Source of the DNA: Dissophora ornata
Taxonomy: Eukaryota; Mortierellomycota; Mortierellomycetes; Mortierellales; Mortierellaceae
Assembly (NCBI GenBank): GCA_025201705.1
Contig: MU616663.1
Span: 1-61,325 of the forward strand
Direction: 5' to 3'
DNA: 61,325 nt
This document shows, one piece after another, positions 22,808-33,690 of the stretch. The notes under the pieces are model-generated. The model saw nothing but the letters and a program-made list of their open reading frames with translations. It had not been told where the DNA came from and did not search any database. Positions within the stretch are counted from its first letter, which is position 1; each line of letters begins with the position of its first letter. Made by a program: the position numbers and the translations under genes.

Positions 22808-25800
22808 ATGCGTCCCAGCGACACTCTTTCTGTAGAGACAGATGCGACTCAATCACCAAGCCGTCCTCCTCGCTCGCCAACTCGGCAAAGGCCACAGCCA
22901 ACTGCACACTCGCGCGATACCTTCCTCAACACTGATTCCAGCTCCCAGCGGCGTGAATCTGTTCACGAAAATGTCTCTATTTCGGCTGCAGGTCCTCAGA
23001 CATCATCAGCAACAGTAGACTTGAGGGACAGCAATAGTCGAACCGCTAGCCATTCAAATCCCTTGAAAAACTCCTCCTCGCTGAGTTTAGTGGCACAGCG
23101 AGTTCAGGAACACCTTCTACAGGCTGCTCATCATGCCCAGGATCTCCAGAGCATCAACGAGGGTACATTTAGTTGCTGCGTTGCACATTTTAATGTTGGT
23201 CGCGCTTCCGAAACAATGTTTTCTTGGCACTGATTTCGAATTCCCCGTTCTTATCAAAAAGGTCTCGAAGCCGAGAACCAGAAACTGAAGGAACAAGTCA
23301 GACAAAATCGGTCTAGCGCTTTAGATTGGTGTTCAGTCGCCAAAAGCTATCAACAAGACCGCAACTTTATGGCGCTTCGACTTGCAGAGTTGGAGCTGCA
23401 GATCTCCAAGATGGCGCATCAAAACAAAGTCGAACATCAACATCAACGCCAGCAAGAGGCTTCTGCAGATGCCTCAAAAGATTCTGTGGCGGTCGAGAAG
23501 AGGTGGGGACGACCATCGACAGGAGAGTCCTCGTCTGCATCTGCATCAGAAGCAACGAAGAGGGGCAACGATGCTTCTGTGCTGAACAGCTTTGTCAGCC
23601 AATCTATATCGCAGATATTGGACCAAGTGTATGTCCTTTTTGTTTCTCGATTCCTGGCCTTTTTTCCATTTCTTTTGCCAGGAACATCCACCTGACCCTA
23701 CAGGAACAACATTTTATTTTCTCTAGAGCACCATCAAAAACTAATCGTGAGCCAACGCTGCCGCCACTAAGCAAAGGAGAGTATTCAGCCCGCGCCAACA
23801 GCGCCACTACTATGTCCAAAGCTGGAGAAACAACCACTGCACTGCGATCGGCGCTCAAGTCAACGTCACCACCATCAGTGTCGTTGAATTGCACATGTGG
23901 CTGTCAGGAAGAGATTAAGGCGTGGAGATCTCGATGTGCCTACGCAGAAAATCAGATTACGCTGACAGAGATGCGATGCGAGAAAACCAATATCATCCTG
24001 GAGGGTTATAAAATCAAGTGGAGCCAGTGGAAGGAACGGATTGTGCGGGAGCAGTACCAACGTCGGATGAAGGCTGCTCTGTCTCCACAAGCAGCCCAAT
24101 ACATGTCACCGGGTGGTAGCACGCAGCTGGGTCAGGCTCAAGCTCAGCAATTACTTCGTCAAAGATCAGCGCATTCAGTCTATCCCACGCGCGAGGACAC
24201 CAAACGGGCACGGTTTGGCATTGAGGAAAGCGAGACTTCCCAGCAAAGACGGGAGACGACTGAGAGGAATACGCTATTCAATCAATTCAACTCAGGCCTG
24301 CAAAAGAACCAAGTCCGACCGAGGAGGTCGTCACTGGCGAATAGCCTTCAGCTTGGCATGGGATCGGCAAATGAGCCGCATGTGATATTTGATGACCAGG
24401 AAGACAGCAACTCCAGCCCGCATCAAGACGACCTACGACTGCAAAGATCTCGGGAGTTGGTTGTGGACTCAGAGGAGCAGGCAGATAAGTCGAATGAATG
24501 TGCGTCTCAACCCATGTCGCCGACATTCCCGTCGGATCTGGCGCTTCTCCGTCGTCGACAGATGCATTCTGAACCCGAGGATGACGACGACTATGGCGAG
24601 GGCAACGAGGACGGCGAGAGTCATGAATATGAAAGTGTATCGCCAGCGACTAGGGCGTCGCAGACTCGGAATCAGCGACGAACACCTTTGAATAACAATC
24701 ATGACAAGCCTACGATTCTGCAGCAACACCAGCAGCGCAGACAGTCAGTGGTAAATGCAGACAACTCAGAGGCATCGCTAAATGTTCAGTCAGATCGATC
24801 CTCGCCCTCGATATTTGACGACGCGGAATTTCTGGTTTCCTATCGTCGTCCGCCAGTCGGCAATGCGGGCCAGAGTTCGACTGGCGAGGATGAACAGGCA
24901 GTAGCAGGCGAAGTTGATACAGCGGCTGCTTCACAGACACCTCCATCGAGAGGTCGGAGACAAAACCCCGCAGCAGACACTTTAGATACTCGGATCAATG
25001 CTGGTGGTGCCGCAGATCATGGTATGTCGCCAATCTCACATCGGCCTAGGATCTTTGTGCCAGAAACCCCGGTTGAACTACAGGGAATTACGCCCAAGAG
25101 GAAGAACGAGTTGCTTGGCAATGCAGCAGAACCCACGTCGCCAGAGCAAACAAGATCGTTGCTTCAGCCGGTTCCCGAAATCATTATGATTGATCTATAT
25201 GAGCCGGCACAGCCTCAGCCTCAGTTGCAGGCTCAGCCTCTGTCTCAGGCATTTGTGGGTGAACTGGATAAGGAGAATGTGGCGCCACTGCCTGGGTGTG
25301 ATAGCGAGCGTGGTCCGGACACGGATGCAGAAAAGGAGGGCGATGATGAGAGCACGGAATCTCGTGTGGAACAGGGAGCACGGCACGGTGATCCAGGGCG
25401 CGGAGAGAGCAGCAATGCTCCAGAGCAGCTCCGACTTCATCAGCAACAGCCGCAGCTACGACAGTCAGTGACGAACACTAACGCTCCAGGGGAACGGATA
25501 TTCAACTTTACGGAACGGAACAAGGACAAAAGAAAGCAGATGCACGGCCACGACTGTGCCTGTTGCCGTCGAGTAAGTCTCCCTGCTTCACTTTTTTTTG
25601 ACCTCCTTATCCACGCTCACGAGTGTCATGTAAGAATTTGATTAACAATTAATAATGGTACTGCCGTTTCATCAATTCTCAACTCTCAATAGTTCTATGA
25701 ACTAACTGGGCCACTACCGCTCCCGGATGGATATAACTCGTTCTTCACACCGGCGCCGCGTCCCGGAGAGAAGGAAATCTGGGAGAAGTCAGCGGAGGAA

Positions 25801-26019
25801 AGATTGCAGGATCGTATACAGCAAATCTCCAAGCACCGTGTGCAACATGAAACACCCCTGACACCTCCCGGATTCTGGGACACGGATTTCCCGCCGACGC
25901 AGGATCGTGTGGAATGGGATCGGGTTGCGGAGGAAAGACGTGACCGAAAGAAACAGCGAACGACACATCAGCAACAACAGCAACGGCAACAGCAGCAGCA
26001 GCAGCGTCGGAAGCAATAG
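22808..26019 (+). CDS. ctp1: DNA end-resection factor, CtIP/Sae2/Ctp1 family
   Basis: The model is join(22808..23162,23262..23628,23727..25572,25693..26019), 964 residues, phases agreeing. The family activates the Mre11-Rad50-Nbs1 nuclease to clip DNA ends and start homologous recombination. The C-terminal domain is diagnostic: HDCACCRRFYELTG (the CxxC zinc motif, split by the last intron) and, after a helix, ISKHRVQHETPLTPPGFWDT followed by DFPPTQ, the conserved Sae2 signature. The N-terminal half has a coiled coil at about residues 95-175 for oligomerisation. A second Cys-rich coiled coil (NCTCGCQEE, near residue 295) follows. The middle 500 residues are disordered, Gln/Ser/Glu-rich, with many SQ/TQ and SP/TP sites, as expected for a target of checkpoint and cyclin kinases. 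It ends in a polyglutamine tail. The length is near that of vertebrate CtIP and much greater than yeast Sae2. Confidence 0.88.
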
Positions 26020-26219
26020 CTGATAGAATGATCCTCTCCTGATACAAGCGGGTCTTCAAAGGCCGTAATGCAGTCCGATGCGTCCTCCTTGGAGCAGCTG
26101 CTCGTTACCCAATTCTCTTGATTAAACAAGTCCTCGGCACAGAGTGTAGTAACGTCGACGCAGGGGTAGTTGGTCCCAAATATTATATTTTTTATTAAAC
26201 AGTGTCAGGACGTTGTCTA

Positions 26220-29200
26220 TCATGATTTGAGCACGTAAACCATATCGGTGTTCTTCAACAAGATTCCCGGGAGTGGGTTCGTGAAGACGAAAGGGAGAGC
26301 GTTATTTAGCTCGCGATCAGGTGCTCTATAGAGACCCAGAGGGATGATTCCGTCTTTCAGCGATAGTGCCTGAAACAGGTTGAGGAACGATTTGCCCTAC
26401 AGCCAGCCCCACCAAGAAAGAAAACATTGGGATCGCGAATGATTTCAGTTAATATAAACACAATAAGAAAATAAGACAATAAGACAATAAGAGGCGTTCT
26501 GTACTTACCACAAACTGCGGGGGTGTCTCGATAAGGCAAACGTTCGAGCAATCGATTCCCAGGATCTGGTCCAACTCGATCGCCTGTTTGAACCGGACGC
26601 CACAGCACAGCTTAACGAGATCCAAGATATGAGTTTTGGAATAGGCCTGGAAGAGTACGTTGTCGAGCAGCGAGGTAACAAGTACCTGGCCGCTTGCAAA
26701 GATAGGCGTCATCCAAAACCCGCTGGGACCGACACTGAGACCACTGCTGCCTTTGCCTTTGAGGAAGTTCTTTTGGCGGTTGAGGCCGTGGTAGGCGCGG
26801 ACCATGGAGAGGTCGCGCATGACCAGGAAGCGAATGTTACTTCTTTCCACTGTTTTGTCGGAGAGATAACAAAGACGGAAATGGTTAGAGCGCGGCGAAG
26901 GGGATAGAAATCGATCGACATATAAAAAGAGGGAAAAAATTTTCTTACAGATCTCGACCACGATGTGTTGCCGACCCAGTAGATTCCGCTGCTGCAGTGT
27001 CTGATAAACCATATGGTGGGCCATAATAGCAGTGCTGTCCGCAAACTCGTCGCGATCCAGTCCATTGACGCTATGCGACATCACCACAATACTCGACGCT
27101 CCCAAGATGCCAGCTCGGACGAGATCGCGCTGATGCCGACAGTTGCCTGCAACCCAAAATACTCTCGGGAATGATAATATCGCACTCCATGTTCCTCCAG
27201 CACACCCTCTCTCTTCTGCTCTTGCCCAGTCGCTATTTTCATCGCTCTCATGTTCTTCCATCTCATCCATGATGCCGTTGTCGGTGGCCAGGGTCTCACA
27301 CGGGTTCGCAGTCAGGACCACGATTGTCTTGAGGTCATCCCTCGCGATTTGGGCCAATCTCAACGTCGACAGGAAACGGTACAGGTTCTCACCGACATTT
27401 GCGCATACCACAATGTGGTTCTTGAAACTCGATAGGTCATCCCTGATCAACGGTTTGACAGAGTCTGGTGGGCTGATCAAAAGATGGCACAGAGGCAGGT
27501 CCTTGGTCTCGGATCGAGTAATAGACGTCTGTCCGATATAAGTAGTCTCATCTAATGGCTGGAGTGAGGCCTGTGCCGAATTGCCCCGAAGAGATCCATG
27601 TGTTGATGAAGTTCCTGGGAGCTGAAGAGATTGCAATGGATCATGCGTGTCGCGATTTTCCTTGATTGCGTCTGACGATTCTGTGGCATCGGTTTTAGGT
27701 ATTGGGCCCTGTGTTGATATCGCCAGCTGCTCGACCAATGCGACAGATTTATCCAAGCCCAACGATGAGTTATCTGTCTGTGTGGCGCCATGCCTCTGCT
27801 TGCTAGCGTTAGCAGTTGCAGCTGCAGCTGCAGCTGCAGCTGCAGCTGCATTGCGATCAAAGTTGGATGGGTAAACCCCTGCGTTATCTAATGCCGAAGA
27901 TGCGGTGGGATATGGTCCTGCAAGCCCCCCTTGGTTCCGGCTACCTCCCGTCTGTGCCCAGAATCTGGGATCTGAAAGAGGTATGTGTTCCTGTCGTGGC
28001 TGGGAGGACTCTGGCCGATCAAGAGCTCCCATCAGCATATCCTTCTCCTTAATGTCCAAGTCCTCTGAAGATCGCTGTCGAAATTTTCCCAGCCTTGTCC
28101 TGCTGTTCTTGCTGTCTCGGCTATTTAGACTGAAGCCAGTCTGGCGGCTCTGAGCGCTTTGCGCGCTCTTGATCCGGCGCAAACTACTACTATCACTCAG
28201 AGAATCGTCGTCATCGTCATCGTCATATAGTGCCACGTTCCATGCAGGCCGTGCCTTCTTCGGTGCACGGTTGTCTTGGCGTTTGCCCATCATCACAGAT
28301 CCGGCGACACTGGAAGATGCAGACGATCGCTTAGTTTCCTCTGGTGCAGGGGAATATCTTCTCTCAGAAGACACAGAATTCTCTCCAACATGTTGTGACG
28401 TTTTCATGTTCTTCTCCGCATGCCGTGCCCTCCTGCCTTCCCTATGCTCAGCTTTCATCCTAGCCGCTGCACGCGCCTCAGATCTGAAGTTCCAGAGACG
28501 ATGATACGTTTCCATAGCCTCTGAAAAGTCGCTTCTCGATCCTTCCAAATGGCCTTTCTCATCCTTCAGCAGTCGCTCATACTGGTCCGATTTAAAACTA
28601 ACAATGGCTTCCAGATCGTCGGGCGACTGGGCAATGAATACGAGCTGATCGAATTTTCCGAGTCGGTAACTGTTTCCGGGGTTGAGTGACAGATGGTACT
28701 GTCCACTGGGACATTTTCTGGCTGCGTCATGGTTCAGCATCCCACGAACGGACGACTTGGCACGTTGCAAGTTACTTGCGTCAACGAAGTGAGGGCCATC
28801 CCCACTAGATCCTGTCGTTCCTGGCCTTAAAAAGATGTCCACGCCAATTAAAATGGATTGGAATTCCTGGAACACAAACCACGAGACTTGAGCAAAGGTC
28901 CAGCCTATGAATACTTCGGGGACTGAGCACACATAAAGTTCATTGCCGGTTCCGTCGCCATACTGAGCCTGCCACCCATCGTCGTAACTGTTGGCGGGTT
29001 CGGAGGGGTGTAAGAGATTGAGGATCAAGGTGGCGGTTCCGCGATGTCGACAGTTATATGCCAGCAGAAGTTGTTTGACGTCGCTGATGCACATGGATTG
29101 CTCGACGATGCCCCACTGAAAGGTTTCGGTCTCTGGTAAAAGGTTGTACGTGAAGATGCGCGTATCTGGCGCATGGAGGTGGAGTGACCAGGCTAGAAGC

Positions 29201-31706
29201 GTGGTCATGGTATCCTGTGACTCCGCATCCGATGTTACTCGGTCTATAATGTAATAATACATTGTAGAAAAGAGCGTTAGGTATGATGATGGATAGAATC
29301 ATCGCCATTCCTTTGAGGCGTCTCAGGGGTCCTTACCTGGGATAACGAAGACGCCACTAGCATCTCGAGCTTGACATCTCTTTAGATCCACCTCATCCAG
29401 TCCGTTACCCACAAGCATGGTTGTCCTGTTCTTGTGCATCGGCATATCTAACAAAGTCTTCACGTCCTTGGATGGCTTATTCCGTGACAAAAATACGATG
29501 CGCACTTCGCTGTCCGAGAATTCCTATGTAACACGATCAAAAAATGGTTTGTCTCCATATCTATTTGCACACGCACATCGAATCCAAGCGTTCGCTCGGG
29601 CCCCCCCCCCTTTTACCTTGTTGAAGAAGCCACTCAATATATCGGCGACGCGCTTGGCACTCTGGAAATCACCAATCATGACCAAATACTGCTTCACAAC
29701 TCCATTAGCCCCTCTGCTCTGGATATACGAGCCTCCTCCTGATCTAGACGACTTCAGTGTCTCGATTGTTCCCGCAATCAAACCGGGCACAACCGACAAT
29801 GCGACGATAATAAAAATCATGACCACGACTTTTGCCTCGAGTGATTTGGGTGTGATATCTCCGTATCCGACAGTCGATGCCGTGATGAGAATAAAATAAA
29901 AGGCATCCCAAACTGTGTGAGGGGTGTCGGTCTTGGGAGCAAACATAGTTTCGCAGTAAAGAAATGCTGCCATGCCATTGTACAGAATCGTGACAAAGTA
30001 CGCCACGAGCCCAATTAGTTTTGCTTTGACAGGATCAAACGGTTGATCTATAAACAAAATGGAATTTTAGAAATACAGGAGAGTATAAATGAAAGCGGCG
30101 ACTACGACTTGTAAGTCCCTTTTTTTTCATACCAGATATTCCAATATCAACTCCTATGCTCAGGGCACGTTGCAGACGCGAGATAACACTCCAGCTTCGC
30201 AGGAAGTACGGAACGTAGATCCATTGACCTTGAGGCGTAAATGCGGCTGACAACAGGAACGGAAGGGCAGTGACTGCATCCAGTAAAGTTTGAATAGAAA
30301 AGATAAACCTCCACCTAAATTGCAATAGAATAATGTAGTTTTCCCATTAGTTTAGCCTTTTTCCCACTGGCCGCCGGACTCACGCCCCCACGTTACATGA
30401 CGTGTTTCAAGCATAATAAATGCGGGAGGGTCCTAGCAAACTCAGAGCAATCTCCGCCTCCAGCGCCACAAGAAAATAAAACTTACTTGCTGTCAGCAAA
30501 GTTGAACCGGATCAGGGCCGACATCACGTTCCAACTACTCATCGCTACAGCAATCACCCAGATGGGTCGTGGTCGCCGGATAAAGAGCCAATAAGGTTGT
30601 GGGTAGTCTGACCAATCCTTGTTGACGAGATACTGCGCTTCCACGAGATACAGCACACAAAACAGTGCGTCGACTGCCAGATCTATCATGATCTAATGTT
30701 ATGGTTTGATTTGCATGTGTAGTCGTGAGTAAACTTGGCAGACCCCCTTTTTTTTCCCCTCTAGTCATTTGCAAGGACCGTTGCATTTCCTTCGCTTACA
30801 AAAAGGATGATCCGAGCTTTTGAGTTCAGTAGCGCCATAGCCTTGGCCTTGTAGACATCGTAGTCTAGACCCAGACGGATGGAGCTCACTAAATTCCGGA
30901 TGTCGCTCTTCCTAAATACCACGAGCGGAGATCGTGGTCAGAAATATGCACTTTTGTTTTTCTGTGTCATGCTGTTTTGAAGGGATGACAGGTCACAAGG
31001 ACACAATAGGGACGACATGCCTCAATCCAAACAGAAAAAAAAACGAGTAGTTCCTCGGTACAGCTGCTGAGTGGAGAGAGATATTACCTCTTTTCTGCAT
31101 TCTGTAACCGCATTCTTGACCGGATGGAGTTGTAGGATGTATCTTTCCTATTGGTGATCAACCGGATGGGACCGTTCTTGCGTGCCTGTCTTGCCTCTTG
31201 AACATCTTCCATACTTGATTTTTATTTTTTGCGTCCAAAAAAAGTTTTATTAGTGTCTTGTTCCCCTGATCCTCACAGGTCAGTTGGGCTCCAAAATTGA
31301 GGTCCCAGTCTGATCCTTTTTTATTTATTTATTGTTTACAGTACCTGTTATCAAGTGAGTCCCAAATAAATCCCTGGGACTCCACGATCCGGCGATGTGC
31401 AATGTGGTTGAGCCTCTGTGTCCATGTCAGGTTATTGTTGTTCTGCACCGTGTTCTCTGTGTAGTAATCATATTCCTGGCTTGCTGTCGGTAATCTTGCG
31501 GATCGAGAGACCTGTGTCGGGGCACGCGACCTTGGGATGGTCGGCCGTGCTGTTGGTGACGATGAGAAGCGAGGGGTCGAGGACGATGGCCGTGGTGGCT
31601 GCAGGTGTTGCGGCTGGGAGGAACATGTTGTTCGAGGAGGAGCAGAAGGAGGAGGAAAGGAGGGACCAGCAGTGTTCGAGCCGCTGCTTTCTGGAATGGG
31701 GTCCAT
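26220..31706 (-). CDS. BK/Slo-family potassium channel alpha subunit
   Basis: The model is complement(join(26220..26396,26509..26849,26949..29243,29337..29523,29617..30047,30133..30314,30487..30692,30800..30911,31088..31213,31345..31706)), 1472 residues, every junction in phase. A disordered Pro/Ser-rich N-terminus (~120 residues) precedes six membrane helices. S4 (FLRSWSVISRLQRAL) has three Arg. The pore loop has the selectivity filter TVGYGD near residues 389-394. A cytosolic gating ring of two RCK domains follows. RCK1 includes FSDSEVRIVFLSRNKPS and LVGNGLDEVDLKRC. RCK2 includes IVVCANVGENLYRFLSTLRL and VFWVAGNCRHQRDL, ending LPFVFTNPLPG and VYVLKS as in Slo channels. The linker between RCK1 and RCK2 is a large Ser/Arg-rich insertion with a polyalanine tract. 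Where BK has its acidic calcium bowl, before TPIFASGQVLVTSLLD, there is only a Gly/Ser stretch. It likely conducts K+ at the plasma or an internal membrane. The gating ligand cannot be told. Confidence 0.9.
27817..27850. repeat. (GCTGCA)n coding microsatellite
   Basis: A tandem hexamer that is its own reverse complement apart from phase (GCAGCT/AGCTGC), encoding the polyalanine tract in the linker of the potassium channel. It can form hairpins and is prone to slippage in steps of two codons. Confidence 0.85.
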
Positions 31707-32149
31707 TGGTCCTTGAATGAATGTGAATTTGAATGCAGGGTGGAGGGATGCGAATCAGCTTGAGAGAGTGTCGAGGGAATAGGGTTTAGGTTGTCTGAGT
31801 GTCAAGCGGTGCTGTGGATGTGGTGCCTGGTAGGAGTGCAGTGGTACTTGGATTGCAGAGAGGGGAGAGAAAAGGTGGATGGACAGGAGGAGAAAGGAGT
31901 ATGCGAAAGAAGGGACATGGAGTCGAGAAGGCGGAGCCGCGGAGGGCACAGCAATGGCATTTCTCCGACGGTTAAAGTGCCGGACCCAATCATTCCATCA
32001 AGTGCTGCAATTGGTCGTTTGTGTCGTAGTCAAAAGCTCACCAGAAGGTCGCAATACCATGGAGAGTCAGAGCGCATGCTGTGGCTCTAACATCTCTCCA
32101 TCGCGCATGTGCAGATCGCTGAAAGACTGAAGTTCTTGAGCATGAAGAG

Positions 32150-32422
32150 CTACGGATTCCGAGGGTGGCATCGACAGCTTCTGGAGGGCAGACATAGGTT
32201 CTCAGCGTATTGTCTGTACGACCATACCATGCAGGACGCGTCTTGGTGAGCGATAATAGATTTTGGGAGAAGCGCTTGACTGTTCATCCCTACTACGTGT
32301 ATGAAACAGTAATGAGACTGGCTGCGTCGCCAGGCGACTGCGACGGATGATGCCGACAGGGGGCCGCAAAGGAAAGCAGTAACGAGAATCGTCCTTGCAA
32401 CCATGCGTGTGCCATTTAGCAT
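32150..32422 (-). CDS. Candidate small secreted protein
   Basis: A single frame of 90 residues. From the second ATG (32404) the protein starts MVARTILVTAFLCGPLSASS, a good signal peptide with likely cleavage after a following VAVA. The mature part is about 60-65 residues with five Cys, His and basic residues. No family is recognised. A GTAGTAGG inside could be a donor, so the C-terminal part may differ. Short secreted-looking frames arise by chance, hence low confidence. Confidence 0.28.
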   Translation of the reverse strand: MLNGTRMVARTILVTAFLCGPLSASSVAVAWRRSQSHYCFIHVVGMNSQALLPKSIIAHQDASCMVWSYRQYAENLCLPSRSCRCHPRNP

Positions 32423-32684
32423 ATTTATCCGTGCTTCTTATTGTAATTGTAAGAACGCAGATATCTAGTTAACTCCAACATGGTGTGCTCTGGTACTAAA
32501 CATCTGAATCAACGCCACTTCAATCTTTCACCAAGCTCAGTGTTCGGTCAATGCTGCGCTTACTATTTAGACTCCCTGAAACAGACTTCAAGTTCTGGAG
32601 ATGCTCCAACTCTCAATCAATCTCCTCCTCTCCCATCAGCTGCAGCGTGTTTTAGAAGCCAAGTTCTTCAAGTGAACGTCGGAC

Positions 32685-33690
32685 TAGACAACTTGTAAAA
32701 GTCCTTTCTCCAGGCTCAGAGTGACTAAATCGATTATGTACTCAAAGTCACAATGGTGCCAGTAATTCTCGGATCTTTTGTCGATGTCCAAAGACAGCTT
32801 CTCAAGGCACATCAATCGTGACATGCGCTCAAAGACGAGGCGTTGAATTGCTTTGTCATGCACAGGAGGCGAGAAATCGAAGCCAGTTTCAAGTCTACTA
32901 ATTCTCGAACAATCCCAAGGCCAACCATCCAGAAGATCGACCGTATCAATCATACGACCCATATGTTCCTTTAGCAAGGGACACCATGATAGAGTCTCGT
33001 GGGTCGTTACTCGCTGTAGTGACTCCCGAGGTGGAGAATCTAGAAACAAGTCGTGCAAATTCGGTCACGGCATTGGTATGAAGAGAGTCACCCGCCCATG
33101 TTAATACTTTCAGTTGAAAGCATCGTCGCATGACCTCCAGCTATTCGCAGGTCGTCCAAAAGTAGTCGAGGACATATGAAGACTTGATGAATAAGCAATA
33201 CATTTTCAAGGACTTCAAATATTGCAATCCTGCAAAAGCCCTCCCAGATCTGCTGTATGTGAGTGTTACTGTTAAGGCAGCTATAGCTCAGGGAACGGCT
33301 GACTAATGATGGATGCTTTGTGACCATGACCCTGCCCCTGGACCCTTGCCTTCTCCCTGAAATGTTAAGGACTTGAGGTTGCAGCATGTTACTGAATAAT
33401 GTCTATCTGTTACACATATGTATCTTGGAAGGTCAAGGACCAGACGAGATTCCAGTGGCTCTAACAGGAGCCTACAAGTGGAAAACTCCGGCCGCTCAAT
33501 CTGACATCCCGCCAGATGATGGCTTCAAACATCTGCCACTAAGCTTGGCAGACACTAGCACAGCTGGGAAGGCAGCTTTTCGGGAGTAGTATGCGACGTG
33601 GGAGACGATCTCTGGGATTTGGCGAGGGTTAATGTCTGGAGGTGAATAATGATCAAAGCGAAGCAAGTTTTTAAAACACGGTGGCGAGAG
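32685..33690 (-). pseudogene. F-box/leucine-rich-repeat gene remnant
   Basis: Reading on the minus strand, an F-box-like segment (NPRQIPEIVSHVAYYSRKAA, then VLVSAKLSG, around 33540-33640) is followed by fragments in different frames. These are a stretch ending LLDDLRIAGGHA (33387-33100), one with CFQLKVLTWAGDSLHTNAV, and a final one with LVFERMSRLMCLEKLSLDI and a YWHHCDF box ending EKGLLQVV. At least two frame changes and internal stops interrupt it, and it is about a third of the length of typical members of these large fungal F-box/LRR families. I read it as a truncated, decayed copy. A heavily spliced live gene is the less likely alternative. Confidence 0.55.

Noticed and set aside
23326..25641. 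A 771-residue open frame taken as a gene by itself
   Set aside because: Only its part from 23727 on is coding. The first 400 bases are the wrong frame of exon 2 and an intron, and the true gene starts at 22808 and continues past 25641 to the diagnostic CtIP C-terminus.
26449..29262. A 937-residue minus frame as a complete protein
   Set aside because: It reads through an intron (26850-26948) and stops inside another. The splice sites join it to a pore domain upstream and to a conserved Slo-type ending downstream.
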